From positions 1-43,799 of the IMG/VR virus record IMGVR_UViG_3300035698_015001: a stretch of 43,799 nt of DNA, one strand, 5' to 3'. A program made the position numbers and the translations under genes. The notes under the pieces are model-generated. The model searched no databases, had not been told where the DNA came from, and saw nothing but the letters and a program-made list of their open reading frames with translations. This DNA comes from a virus. Every line of letters starts with the position of its first letter. Position 1 is the first letter of the stretch. Positions 9,479 to 17,903 of this stretch are shown one piece after another.

Positions 9479-9834
9479 TAACTTACGAGTTATATAACAT
9501 AGATGGGGAAAAACCCCTGCTGAAAAAAGTTATTACGGTTGGGGATGAAAAATTCTCCACCAATCTGAGCCACGCCAACACCGACGAACTTGACCTCATT
9601 GACGAACCTACTATTACCCAGCACATGAACAATCTTGCTGCGTATACGGCTTTTCTTGGGTCTGGTATTGAAGTACTGCCTGACGAGGAAGCAGAGCAGT
9701 CTGCCTATCCTCTAAGAAATGCCGATGCTGTTCTGGAATACCTCGACGACACCAGCAAATGGTGGCGGTACCTGTACTACAAAAACGAGTCCGAAGAAGA
9801 ACTTCTCGGAACAGGGGGGTCTGTGGATGTATGA
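9475..9834 (+). CDS. Small hypothetical protein following the tail fibre
   Basis: I do not recognise this 119-residue acidic protein. Its start overlaps the fibre stop by four bases (ATGA), suggesting translational coupling and perhaps a role linked to the fibre, such as assembly. It has no membrane segment, cysteine cluster or repeat. The sequence DEPTITQHMNNLAAYTAFL and the aromatic DDTSKWWRYLYY segment look like a compact mixed fold. It ends inside the first bases of the next gene. Confidence 0.7.
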   Translation: MITYELYNIDGEKPLLKKVITVGDEKFSTNLSHANTDELDLIDEPTITQHMNNLAAYTAFLGSGIEVLPDEEAEQSAYPLRNADAVLEYLDDTSKWWRYLYYKNESEEELLGTGGSVDV

Positions 9835-10297
9835 GGTAAAAGACGGCTCTAGGACTCTACAATTCAACGGCAAATTGCTTGCAGAGTCGTCCTCGTGGCG
9901 TAAAGGCTCCACTCGCTGGATTGAGTTCCGCCTCTATAAAACAGAGAATGGTTCGTATATCCTCTCTCGCATCGGGGTTTCGGTGGTGTTCCATGCAGTC
10001 ACCTGCCAACTCGTAAAGAGGTATAACCTCATAGAAAAGCGTGTCCAAGAGCTTAAGGAAGACGCACTGCAGTGTGAGGAGTGCTGGCCCTCTACCGAGG
10101 TCCCAATGGTGTTCCCCGAGAAAGACCGAACGTGGGCTCAGGTCAGCGAAGACCCCGAGGCGGTGCTTGAGGCTCTTTACAAGTATGACCAAGGTGGGGC
10201 AAGATACCTAACAAATGTTGCCCAGCGTTTGCTAGAACATGCATCTAATATTGACGAAAACATTGAAAAGGTCTATAGGATAGAGATGATTCCTTAA
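9827..10297 (+). CDS. Hypothetical protein before the DNA polymerase
   Basis: The frame is open from 9719, but I place the start at the ATG at 9827. A purine-rich AGGGGGGT lies seven bases upstream, and the upstream extension would overlap most of the previous gene and has odd, low-complexity content. The resulting 156-residue protein begins MYEVKDGSRTLQFNGKLL and has the pattern LAESSSWRKGSTRWIEFRLY, followed by GSYILSRIGVS and VTCQLVKRY. I recall similar uncharacterised proteins in actinophages, but have no function to offer. Cys residues near CEEC could bind a metal. It sits 18 bases before the polymerase gene. Confidence 0.75.
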   Translation: MYEVKDGSRTLQFNGKLLAESSSWRKGSTRWIEFRLYKTENGSYILSRIGVSVVFHAVTCQLVKRYNLIEKRVQELKEDALQCEECWPSTEVPMVFPEKDRTWAQVSEDPEAVLEALYKYDQGGARYLTNVAQRLLEHASNIDENIEKVYRIEMIP

Positions 10298-10315
10298 ACC
10301 AGTAGAGAAGGAAAA

Positions 10316-12145
10316 ATGACGACTGAAGGACGAACTGACCTAACCGGAGTGCAATTGCACCTCGTAGATAATGCTGACAAGGCGCAGGAGTTTCTGCGTT
10401 GGCTTAGTGAGCGCCGACCCCACAACGCCATTGGTATCGACACCGAGACTGGCGAACTTCCCGGGGGTAGACGCAGTGATGCTTTTTCACCTTGGCATGG
10501 TCGTCTTCGGCTAGTGCAGATTGGCGACTCTCAACAGGGGTGGTCTATCCCTTGGGATGAGTGGTCTGGTGTCTTCTATGAAGCCATGGAGCGCTTTAGT
10601 GGGCCGATTGTCTGCCACAACATTGCCTTTGAAGCTCGCTGGTTCGATGTTCAATCTCGGTGGAAAATCCCGTGGGAGCGTGCCCACGACACCATGATTA
10701 TGGCGCACATCATTGACCCCCTTGGGTCTGGTGCGCTCAAGACTCTGGCTTCCCAGCACATCGACCCCATGGCTGCTCGTCTTCAGGATGGTCTCGATGC
10801 GGGCCTAGCGACCAACGGATGGACTTGGGGTACTGTTCCCATCGACTACAAGCCTTACTGGTCTTACGGCGCTCTCGACCCCGTTATCACTATGCGTCTA
10901 TGGGAGATGTTTTATGAAAAGTGCGGTCCTCAAGGGGCATACCACCGTGCTTATGAGCTTGAGATGGGGACACGAAAGATTGTAACTCGAATGGAGCTCA
11001 ACGGTGCTCGTGTAGACCTCGACTACTCCAAGAAGAAATACGAAGAACTCATCGACTACACCGAGAAGGTGAAGTTGTGGGCGTACAACAAGTACAACAC
11101 TTCTATTACAAGCAACGTTCAGTTATCCAGTCTTTTGGTCAACCTAGGTGCCGAGATTACGGAGTTCACCCCATCAGGTCAGCGGTCTGCTAACAAGGAC
11201 CAACTAAAAAAGTTGGTCATCGACGGAAATGACGAAGTTCGCCATTTAGCTGAAACAGTCCTTCAGCAGAGAAAAGCAGACAAGCTAGCCACTACCTACT
11301 TTCTCAGTTTTATGGAGAAAAACGTTAATGGGCTGCTACACCCTTCCGTAAAAACTCTCGGCGCTCGTACTTCTCGTATGTCCATCACTAACCCCGCTCT
11401 GCAGACTCTTCCCAAGGATGATGAGACCGTGCGTCGAGCCTTTATTCCTAAAGACGACGACCACGTAATTATTACCTCAGACCTTGACCAAGTTGAGTTC
11501 CGCATGTTTGCCTCTCTGTCAAAAGATGAGAACCTCATCAGCCTGTTCCACCGAGCAGACGCCGAGGGCTCTGACCCCTTCACCGAAATTGGTCGTCAGG
11601 TGTACCAAGACCCGACAATGCAAAAGTCCGACAAGCGACGCAATCTCATCAAAGGAGTTGTCTACGGTCGTCTTTACGGTGCTGGTGTCACTAAGCAGGC
11701 TCTGACTGCTGGTGTCCCCGAAGGTCAGATGCGTGCTGTTTCTGATTCTTTTGATGTGAACTACCCCGGCATGAGTAGGTTTCAAAAAGAAGTAGACAAC
11801 CTAGGGCAGCAGCGGTTTCGCTCTGAGGGACAGGGCTACATCCACACTTGGACTGGTCGGCGTATCCCCTGCGACGAAGACCGCACCTATACTTTGGTTA
11901 ATTACTTGATTCAGGGCGGCGCAGCCGAAGTGTTTAAGAGCAATCTGATTAGGCTAGACCAAGCAGACCTAACTGACTATCTCATCGTCCCAGTGCATGA
12001 TGAGATTGTCCTACAGGCTCCTCGCAGTGAGGCCGAAGAGATTAAACAACTTGTAAAGCAATGTATGACCACCACCGAAGGCTGGGCCGTCCCTCTCACA
12101 GCCGATGCCGACGGCCCTTTAGAGAATTGGGGAGCGAAATACTGA
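10316..12145 (+). CDS. polA: DNA polymerase I, family A, with 3'-5' exonuclease domain
   Basis: This 609-residue enzyme would replicate the phage genome. The N-terminal proofreading domain shows ExoI D42-x-E44 (GIDTETGEL), ExoII around N102 (HNIAFE, with Glu106 where Asp is usual) and ExoIII Y184-D188. The polymerase domain shows motif A at D389-E394 (SDLDQVEFR), motif B R442-K446-Y450 (RNLIKGVVYGRLYG) and motif C H561-D562-E563. There is no 5'-3' exonuclease domain, as in most phage PolA proteins. The residue matching E. coli Phe762 is Tyr450. GAGAAGGA lies just upstream of the ATG. It heads a replication gene cluster on the same strand. Confidence 0.96.
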   Translation: MTTEGRTDLTGVQLHLVDNADKAQEFLRWLSERRPHNAIGIDTETGELPGGRRSDAFSPWHGRLRLVQIGDSQQGWSIPWDEWSGVFYEAMERFSGPIVCHNIAFEARWFDVQSRWKIPWERAHDTMIMAHIIDPLGSGALKTLASQHIDPMAARLQDGLDAGLATNGWTWGTVPIDYKPYWSYGALDPVITMRLWEMFYEKCGPQGAYHRAYELEMGTRKIVTRMELNGARVDLDYSKKKYEELIDYTEKVKLWAYNKYNTSITSNVQLSSLLVNLGAEITEFTPSGQRSANKDQLKKLVIDGNDEVRHLAETVLQQRKADKLATTYFLSFMEKNVNGLLHPSVKTLGARTSRMSITNPALQTLPKDDETVRRAFIPKDDDHVIITSDLDQVEFRMFASLSKDENLISLFHRADAEGSDPFTEIGRQVYQDPTMQKSDKRRNLIKGVVYGRLYGAGVTKQALTAGVPEGQMRAVSDSFDVNYPGMSRFQKEVDNLGQQRFRSEGQGYIHTWTGRRIPCDEDRTYTLVNYLIQGGAAEVFKSNLIRLDQADLTDYLIVPVHDEIVLQAPRSEAEEIKQLVKQCMTTTEGWAVPLTADADGPLENWGAKY

Positions 12146-12146
12146 C

Positions 12147-12620
12147 ATGGTACTTTTTGTGATGTCAATTGACCCCGGAAAAACCACAGGGTACGCCTTG
12201 CTGGCCTACGAGCCGTCAGACAACACCGTGGATGTAAAAGAAACCGCTGAGCTGACCCCCGAGGAGTTCGGGGAGAAAGTAGAGCAGGTTCTAAGAGACG
12301 AGTCTGTCAACTGCAGGTTGTTGGTGTGTTGCGAGAGCTTCATCATCAATGCTCAGACAGTCCGGAACTCTCAAGCCCCCTACTCGCTAGAACAAATCGG
12401 AGTCCTTAAATACCTCTGCTACAGCAATGGCTACGACCCTGCCAAAATAGCCTTCCAAGCCCCTGTAAACGCTAAAAACATGTTTCCTAACCCCGTACTC
12501 AAGCAATTGGGAACGTGGCACAGAGGGGGCGCTGGGCACGCTAACGATGCCATTCGGCATGGTTTGCTAAGATTGGTTAAAGATGGGTGGGTTCCTAGAG
12601 CCCTCCTTGAAGATACCTAA
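12147..12620 (+). CDS. RuvC-like Holliday junction resolvase
   Basis: The 157-residue protein matches the RuvC-like branch of the RNase H fold. D9 lies in SIDPGKTTGYALL, E63 in CCESFII, and D134 in GHANDAIRHGLL, giving the acidic residues expected to bind Mg2+. Such phage enzymes cut branched DNA, resolving replication and recombination intermediates before packaging. It starts two bases after the polymerase stop codon. An internal ATG at 12162 (MSIDPGK) is an alternative start, and GGGGAG upstream is rather far from either. The family is clear; whether it cuts Holliday junctions or other branched substrates cannot be read from sequence. Confidence 0.82.
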   Translation: MVLFVMSIDPGKTTGYALLAYEPSDNTVDVKETAELTPEEFGEKVEQVLRDESVNCRLLVCCESFIINAQTVRNSQAPYSLEQIGVLKYLCYSNGYDPAKIAFQAPVNAKNMFPNPVLKQLGTWHRGGAGHANDAIRHGLLRLVKDGWVPRALLEDT

Positions 12621-12660
12621 CAGAAAAAACCAAAAAATCTCGCATAATTTGTTAGGCATG

Positions 12661-12669
12661 TGCTACACT
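12661..12669 (+). promoter_or_regulatory. Putative extended -10 promoter before the helicase gene
   Basis: The 80-base spacer between the resolvase and helicase genes contains TGCTACACT, an extended -10 element (TGn followed by TACACT). No good -35 hexamer lies 17 bases upstream, which is common with extended -10 promoters. Transcription would start about 30 bases before the helicase ATG, leaving room for the strong GGAAGGA binding site at 12688-12694. The A-rich stretch upstream could act as an UP-like element. This is a motif-only prediction. Confidence 0.4.
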
Positions 12670-12700
12670 GAAAAAAGACGTAACGACGGAAGGAAGAAAA

Positions 12701-14509
12701 ATGCCGGTGGCGGTAGACCTTGACAGCGACAAGTCACATATAAGGATTAACTGCGACTGGCGGTACAAAGAACTCTGCAAGAGCATCCCCGGGTCATCTT
12801 GGTCCACTAAAGAACAGGTCTGGAGGGTCCCCCTGTCATGGGCAAGTTGCCTTGCCCTTCGCTCGACTTTCACCGCTGACCTTGAGATTGGTCCGGAGCT
12901 TACCGACTGGGCGACAAAGTACTACAGCAATGTCGTGGAGCCCTCCACAGCTCTCAGGGAACTTGAGGAGTACGAAGGAGACGAGGATTTATTCCCGCAC
13001 CAGCGTGCAGGTGTTGCGTACCTCGCAACAATAAAGCGGTCTTTATTAGCAGATGAACCCGGCCTAGGTAAAACCGCTCAGGCCATCCGTGCCCTTAAAC
13101 GTTTGAAGGAGCAGGGTGAAGATGTCTTCCCCGCTCTCATTGTCTGCCCAAACACGCTAAAAAGCAACTGGGCACGAGAGTTTGACAGGTGGTGGCCCGA
13201 GGTAACCACTCAGGCAATCAAGGGAACATCAGCAAAACGAAAAAAACAATTCGAGACAGCGGTAGAGAGCAACGTTGATGTCATCATTATTAACTGGGAG
13301 TCTTTGCGTACCCACTCCCGATTGGCTCCCTATGGCTCAGTCGCCCTGACCCGGTGCTCAGAGTGTGGAGGACATGACGAAGGGGTTAGCACTAACCGAT
13401 GCGAAGTCCATATCCGGGAACTTAACGAGATTAGTTTCAAGGCCGTAGTTGCAGATGAAATTCACCGCTCTAAGGACCCAAAGTCTAAGCAAACTCGTGC
13501 GCTTTGGTCAGCGACGGGTGATGCAGAAATTCGTTTTGCGCTCACGGGTACGCCGATAGCCAACAACGTTGTTGACCTCTGGAGCATCCTGCACTGGATT
13601 AGTCCCAAGGATTGGCCCAGTAAAACCAAGTGGATTGACCGAATGATTGACACTATGCTCAATGCTTTCGGTGGCATGTTGGTCATCGGGGTCAAACCCC
13701 ACATGCAAGATGAATTCTATCGAAGCATCAACCCCCACATGCGTCGGATGCTCAAGCAAAAAGTGCTTCCATGGTTGCCAGAGCAAATTCACGAACGTCG
13801 TGATATTGAGATGTCTACAAAGCAGAAGAAGGCTTACGAACAGATGCGTGACCTTATGCTCACAGAGTTGGAGTCTGGCGACATTCTCATGGCCCCAAGC
13901 ATCCTCACTCAAACAACTCGTCTAATTCAATTTGCAAACTCTTACGCAACCGTAGAGACAAACCCAACCACCGGAGAACTCAAGGCTGTTCTTGCAGAGC
14001 CGTCTTGCAAAGTTGACGCTCTCATGGCTGACATTAAAAGCGGGGACTTTGGTGACGACTCCGTGGCAGTCTGTGCCGTATCACGGCAACTCATTGAGTT
14101 ACTAAGCGCTGCTATGACCAAGAACAAAATAGAACACGGTCTAATTACTGGAGCGCAAACAGAGGACGAGCGACAAAAGGCTATTGACGACTTCCAGAGC
14201 GGTGTGACAAAATGGATTCTATTCACTGCTCAAGCGGGAGGTGTCGGTGTGACTTTGACTGCTGCTCGTCGTTTGGTGATGCTTCAACGTCCGTGGTCTC
14301 TCGTAGACCACAAACAGGCGGTAGACCGAGTGCATCGTATTGGCTCTGAGATTCACGATTCCGTCATCATCACGGACTATGTAACCGAGGGGACCATAGA
14401 AGAACGTGTTCTGCAGGTTCTGGAAACCAAAGCAGACAACTTTGAACAGGTTGTTCGTGATAAAGACCAACTACTTTCCATCCTAAAGGCAGACAAGGCA
14501 GGTAAATAA
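12701..14509 (+). CDS. SNF2-family DNA helicase / translocase with zinc-binding insert
   Basis: This 602-residue superfamily 2 protein has Walker A at 118-125 (DEPGLGKT), a DEIH box at 252-255, motif III LTGTPIANN, and C-terminal motifs V (AQAGGVGVTL) and VI (QAVDRVHRIG, 539-548). The roughly 90 residues before Walker A, with W-rich HIRINCDWRYKEL and EQVWRVPL segments, resemble the HARP-like DNA-binding region of SMARCAL1-type annealing helicases. Between motifs I and II, C219, C222, C234 and H237 form a probable zinc-binding insert. It likely remodels replication forks or recombination intermediates, given the nuclease and ATPase genes that follow. It has a strong ribosome binding site and ends in a TAATG overlap. 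Confidence 0.92.
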   Translation: MPVAVDLDSDKSHIRINCDWRYKELCKSIPGSSWSTKEQVWRVPLSWASCLALRSTFTADLEIGPELTDWATKYYSNVVEPSTALRELEEYEGDEDLFPHQRAGVAYLATIKRSLLADEPGLGKTAQAIRALKRLKEQGEDVFPALIVCPNTLKSNWAREFDRWWPEVTTQAIKGTSAKRKKQFETAVESNVDVIIINWESLRTHSRLAPYGSVALTRCSECGGHDEGVSTNRCEVHIRELNEISFKAVVADEIHRSKDPKSKQTRALWSATGDAEIRFALTGTPIANNVVDLWSILHWISPKDWPSKTKWIDRMIDTMLNAFGGMLVIGVKPHMQDEFYRSINPHMRRMLKQKVLPWLPEQIHERRDIEMSTKQKKAYEQMRDLMLTELESGDILMAPSILTQTTRLIQFANSYATVETNPTTGELKAVLAEPSCKVDALMADIKSGDFGDDSVAVCAVSRQLIELLSAAMTKNKIEHGLITGAQTEDERQKAIDDFQSGVTKWILFTAQAGGVGVTLTAARRLVMLQRPWSLVDHKQAVDRVHRIGSEIHDSVIITDYVTEGTIEERVLQVLETKADNFEQVVRDKDQLLSILKADKAGK

Positions 14510-15438
14510 TGAGCGGTGTTGTACGACTTTCTAACTCTGAGCTTCAAACGTTCAAAGACTGCAGGCGCAAGTGGTGGTTGCAGTACTACCGACGGCTTCA
14601 ACCAAAGTACAAAAATGTGACTGGTGCTTTGGCTCTTGGTAGCCGAGTCCACGAGGCGCTAGACCAGTACTACTCAGCAGGAGTTCCTCTCCTCGAAGCA
14701 CATACCAAACTTATTAACTCCGAGAAGGCCCTACTTCTAGAAGAGTCCAAGGATGTTTCAGAACTTGAGAAAGAAGCCGAACTAGGGCACATCATGCTTG
14801 ACGGCTACCTTCAGTGGGTCGAAGAAAACGGAATTGACGCCGAGCTTGAGATTATCTCAACGGAAGAGCAAATCACCGCTCCTCTTTTTAATGGAGATGT
14901 AGAGCTCACGGGGAAGCTAGACATGCGTGTTCGTCGAAAGCTAGACGGGGCTCGAATGTTTCGTGACTTCAAAACTGTTGGCGGTTCACTGAGCGACTTT
15001 GCCAACCTTGCTCCAATGAACGAGCAGATTATGACTTACATGCTTCTCGAATCTACAAAAGAAGACGAGAAAAATCGTTCTGACGGTGGCATATTTACCA
15101 TGCTCAAAAAGGTAAAGCGCACCGCCAACGCACGGCCCCCTTTCTACGAACAGATTGAGGTCCGGCACAACGTCTTCACCTTGAGGTCCTTCTGGGACCG
15201 TATCCATGGCACTATTGCTGACCTAATGCGGGTTCGCAAGGCTTTGGACGAGGGGGAGAGCCCAGCGTTCCATGCGTACCCACGGCCCAGTCGTGATTGC
15301 AAGTGGAAGTGCCCTTTTTTCAACGTCTGCACATTAGTTGACGATGGAAGTGCGGCTGAGCAAGCAATTAGCGAGATGTTCGAGCAGGCAGACCCATACG
15401 CCTACTATGGAACACAAGAAACAAAAGGAAGCGAGTGA
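14509..15438 (+). CDS. Cas4/RecB-like PD-(D/E)XK exonuclease with Fe-S cluster motif
   Basis: The 309-residue protein begins with LSNSELQTFKDCRRKWW, the standard opening of RecB/Cas4-type nucleases, followed by GSRVHEALDQYY. Active-site residues are D138 (GKLDMR) and D153-x-K155 (RDFKTVG). Cys18 together with C264, C268 and C274 (CKWKCPFFNVC) would hold a 4Fe-4S cluster, as in Cas4 and AddB. It would resect DNA ends to make single strands for recombination. There are no cas1, cas2 or CRISPR repeats nearby, so a CRISPR adaptation role is unlikely. Its start overlaps the helicase stop by one base, implying coupled translation. Confidence 0.88.
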   Translation: MSGVVRLSNSELQTFKDCRRKWWLQYYRRLQPKYKNVTGALALGSRVHEALDQYYSAGVPLLEAHTKLINSEKALLLEESKDVSELEKEAELGHIMLDGYLQWVEENGIDAELEIISTEEQITAPLFNGDVELTGKLDMRVRRKLDGARMFRDFKTVGGSLSDFANLAPMNEQIMTYMLLESTKEDEKNRSDGGIFTMLKKVKRTANARPPFYEQIEVRHNVFTLRSFWDRIHGTIADLMRVRKALDEGESPAFHAYPRPSRDCKWKCPFFNVCTLVDDGSAAEQAISEMFEQADPYAYYGTQETKGSE

Positions 15439-15441
15439 CGA

Positions 15442-16236
15442 ATGAGTGAAATTCAAAGGTCTTTGACCCTTATGGTTTACGGTGAGTCAAAGGTGGGTAA
15501 ATCCTCCTTCGCCGTAACAGCTCCTTATCCGAGACTCATGCTCGATGTTGAAGGTGGACACAGATTCCTTCCTATTAACATCAAGTACTGGGACCCGCTT
15601 AGGGAGGAGCCTCCTGTTGCCGACGGCACTTGGGATACTGTTGTTGTTACGGTGCGTAACTATGACACAGTGCTTAAGACCTACCAATGGCTGCAGGCTG
15701 GCAAGCATCAGTTCAAGTCCTTGATTATTGACTCCATATCGGAGTTACAGGTCAAGTGCATGGACAGCATTGCAGGTAACGAGCAAATGAAAATGCAACA
15801 GTGGGGCGAACTTCTTCGCCACATGGGTGGCCTTCTTCGTGACCTCCGTGACCTCACAATGCACCCGACCACACCGCTTGAGGCAGTTGTTCTCACGGCG
15901 ATGTCTCGGGTGACTCAGGACGGGAAGCACCGTCCTTACCTACAGGGACAACTTGCAATTCAGGCACCGTACTTCTACGACATTCTTGGTGCCCTGACTA
16001 TCGAGAACTTCCCCAACGAAGACCCACTTCAGCCCCCGCACAAAGTTCGTCGTATGTATGTCGAGCGCACAGCGGACTATGAGGCGGGAGAGCGAGTTCA
16101 GGGAAGACTGGGCTCTATCGTAGAACAGCAGAACCTCAGCATAGAGGTAATGCTGGACACCATTTTTGGTCCGAGGCAGAGTACTCAGACTGAGAGTAAA
16201 AACAACAAGAATAATAAGGAAGAGGTATCAGCATGA
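15442..16236 (+). CDS. Sak4-like RecA-fold ATPase (recombination mediator)
   Basis: The protein is 264 residues long. A P-loop GESKVGKSS lies at residues 14-22 and a Walker B strand SLIIDSI near 92-98. Short RecA-fold ATPases of this kind sit next to single-strand binding proteins in many phages and belong to the Sak4 group of single-strand annealing or recombinase proteins. Downstream sequence (AVVLTAMSRVTQDGKHRPYL) fits the AAA-type core. Its last 15 or so residues are Asn/Lys-rich and probably disordered. It begins three bases after the nuclease stop and overlaps the next gene by ATGA, so nuclease, ATPase and binding protein look like one functional set. Confidence 0.8.
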   Translation: MSEIQRSLTLMVYGESKVGKSSFAVTAPYPRLMLDVEGGHRFLPINIKYWDPLREEPPVADGTWDTVVVTVRNYDTVLKTYQWLQAGKHQFKSLIIDSISELQVKCMDSIAGNEQMKMQQWGELLRHMGGLLRDLRDLTMHPTTPLEAVVLTAMSRVTQDGKHRPYLQGQLAIQAPYFYDILGALTIENFPNEDPLQPPHKVRRMYVERTADYEAGERVQGRLGSIVEQQNLSIEVMLDTIFGPRQSTQTESKNNKNNKEEVSA

Positions 16237-16763
16237 GCACTCTCAACTGGTCCGACCTCATCAAAGATGCAGGCGAGTCCACTAGCAATTATGACCCACT
16301 CCCAGACGGTGACTATGAACTTGTAGTCGTCGAAGGAGTCGCTAAGGTCACCCAATCGGGTAAAACCATGTTTAGCGTAAAGACGCAGGTTGAGGCTGGT
16401 CCTCACGCCAAGCGCCTTGTTTGGGATAACCTTGTCATTTCTCCTGACAACCCCACAGCGCTCGGCATCTTCTTCCGTAAGATGTCAGCTATGGGTCTTG
16501 GCAAGGAGTTCTTTGACTCTAATCCGACCAACGCTCAGGTTGAGCAGGCTCTTGGTAGCCGCAGGTTCCGTGGTCAAATTGGCTCTCGCACTTACAATGG
16601 GCAGAAGCGCAACGAAATCAAGAACTACTACCCCGCACAGGCGACTGCTGCTGCTCCTCAGACTGCAGCAGCGTCGACAGCACCTCCAGCGGCTCCAGCG
16701 CCGCCCCCCGCCCCAGTTTCGGTTGAGTCGGCTCCAAGCGCAGCACCTGCTGCACCCTTCTAA
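16233..16763 (+). CDS. DUF669-like single-stranded DNA-binding protein
   Basis: The first 130 residues have the pattern of DUF669 phage proteins: LPDGDYELVVVEG, GKTMFSVKTQVEAG, VWDNLVISPDN and RFRGQIGSRTYNGQKRNEIK. Some members are thought to bind single-stranded DNA. The remaining 45 residues are low-complexity Ala/Pro, ending in PF. Bacterial SSB proteins also end in a flexible tail with a terminal Pro-Phe, although here the acidic residues are missing. The ATGA overlap with the Sak4-like gene supports a shared recombination role. It closes the replication operon. Confidence 0.75.
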   Translation: MSTLNWSDLIKDAGESTSNYDPLPDGDYELVVVEGVAKVTQSGKTMFSVKTQVEAGPHAKRLVWDNLVISPDNPTALGIFFRKMSAMGLGKEFFDSNPTNAQVEQALGSRRFRGQIGSRTYNGQKRNEIKNYYPAQATAAAPQTAAASTAPPAAPAPPPAPVSVESAPSAAPAAPF

Positions 16764-16765
16764 GC

Positions 16766-16784
16766 TGTATAGACCCCCTATACA
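16766..16784. repeat. Perfect 7-bp inverted repeat, TGTATAG/CTATACA
   Basis: The arms TGTATAG (16766-16772) and CTATACA (16778-16784) flank a five-base ACCCC centre, three bases after the single-strand binding protein stop codon. It could be an operator-like dyad or a small RNA hairpin. It stands directly before a second, longer stem-loop. Confidence 0.55.
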
Positions 16785-16801
16785 CACATAACGAATGACT
16801 A

Positions 16802-16837
16802 GAGGAGCCGTCCAGTTTTCGGATTGGGCGGCTTCTC
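16802..16837 (+). terminator. Stem-loop at the end of the replication operon
   Basis: A 12-base 5' arm (16802-16813, GAGGAGCCGTCC) pairs with 16826-16837 (GGGCGGCTTCTC) with two G-T wobbles, closing a 12-base loop. It lies between the end of the replication cluster and the next gene, the expected place for a terminator. There is no T-tract after it, so classical intrinsic termination is doubtful. Actinobacterial terminators often lack the tract, and an RNA processing or stability role is also possible. Confidence 0.4.
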
Positions 16838-16862
16838 TGGTTACGAATAGATAAGGACAGAT

Positions 16863-17903
16863 ATGAAGGTACTGATTACGGGGTCCACGGCCTCTCAGAC
16901 CACGCTGGGTAAACCGACTTTTGCAAACTTTCTTTACGAATCTTTAGTTCGTGCTGACGTAGATGTTAAATTTGTCTCTAAGCCATCTATAGATATGTCA
17001 ATGGAGGAACTTAAGGGATACGACAAAGTTTTAGTGGGGATTGCCCCACCCACAAGTGTCACTGCTTATAAGGTCTATCCAGCGTTTGCTATCGGTTACA
17101 GAGCATGGAAGCTCGGAAATCTTGAGATGTTTATTGATTCTCCAGAACCACACAAACTTCAAGCATCTATTAATTCTTGTCGAACACAAAAAACAGACCT
17201 GACAAAAGAGTTCTTCAGCAGGAGAAAAAACTATTCGGACTTCGTATCGAGTAATCAGCTTCAAAACGAAGTTAATGGTTTTATAGCATTTCTATTTGGC
17301 AGGAAGTGGCCTAACACCTACTACCCCGCTTTCCCTTGGTCAAAAAACACAACCGTCTACCAAGACAGCTTGGTTTTGGGGAAACACAGCCTTATCCCAC
17401 TTGTTCCAGATAGTTGGCTGTTTTCCAAGAACTATGTCAGCACAGAAAACGCTACGCAGAGTAGATACTGGACAGCTGATGTAACCAACACGGTTTGGTT
17501 CAGGGGAGTCCGAGAGCAGCTAACCCAAGAGGTTTTTTCGGCCCAGAGTAAAAGGTCGGAAACAGAGCAAGATGTTATTGACAGAGTTCGAGGCTCTATC
17601 GGCTCTCTAGTTTCGGTCTATCGGCAAGGACAACCTTGGTGGTCTCCGCTACTGGCTCAATCGCTCAGCATGGATGTTCCGGTTATTACGGATTGGAGGC
17701 ATACCAGTTACATGGGAGCCGAGTGGTCTTACTTAGCGACTTCTGTCGAAGAGATGAGCCATACCGAAAGATATGAACTAGCTTCTTTCCAAAAAGAAAG
17801 TTATATAAATAATATCCCCTCATGGGACGAAGTGTCCGGAGAATTACGAGGGATTCTGAGTGGAGAAATTATTGTTTCTTCCTCTAGTCCTTTACTTCCG
17901 TAG
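16863..17903 (+). CDS. Putative glycosyltransferase (GT-B-like)
   Basis: The 346-residue protein opens with a Rossmann-like MKVLITGSTASQTTLGKPTF segment and a KVLVGIAPPTSV strand. The C-terminal half has VYRQGQPWWSPLLAQSLSMD followed by VPVITDWRH, resembling the nucleotide-sugar-binding half of GT-B enzymes. Proteins of this look in actinophages are often annotated as glycosyltransferases, and DNA base or surface glycan could be the acceptor. I see no definite catalytic motif, so the call is tentative. AAGGA five bases before the ATG is the binding site. The gene follows two stem-loops and starts a series of small early-type genes. Confidence 0.45.
   Translation: MKVLITGSTASQTTLGKPTFANFLYESLVRADVDVKFVSKPSIDMSMEELKGYDKVLVGIAPPTSVTAYKVYPAFAIGYRAWKLGNLEMFIDSPEPHKLQASINSCRTQKTDLTKEFFSRRKNYSDFVSSNQLQNEVNGFIAFLFGRKWPNTYYPAFPWSKNTTVYQDSLVLGKHSLIPLVPDSWLFSKNYVSTENATQSRYWTADVTNTVWFRGVREQLTQEVFSAQSKRSETEQDVIDRVRGSIGSLVSVYRQGQPWWSPLLAQSLSMDVPVITDWRHTSYMGAEWSYLATSVEEMSHTERYELASFQKESYINNIPSWDEVSGELRGILSGEIIVSSSSPLLP

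Noticed and set aside
9719-9826. An N-terminal extension of the gene at 9827-10297
   Set aside because: The extra 36 codons overlap the previous gene, have a strange Thr/Asn/Gly composition and lack a binding site, while 9827 has a good one.
14509-15438. Cas4 as a sign of a CRISPR system
   Set aside because: There are no repeats with spacers and no cas1, cas2 or effector genes. Cas4-like nucleases are usual in phage recombination modules.
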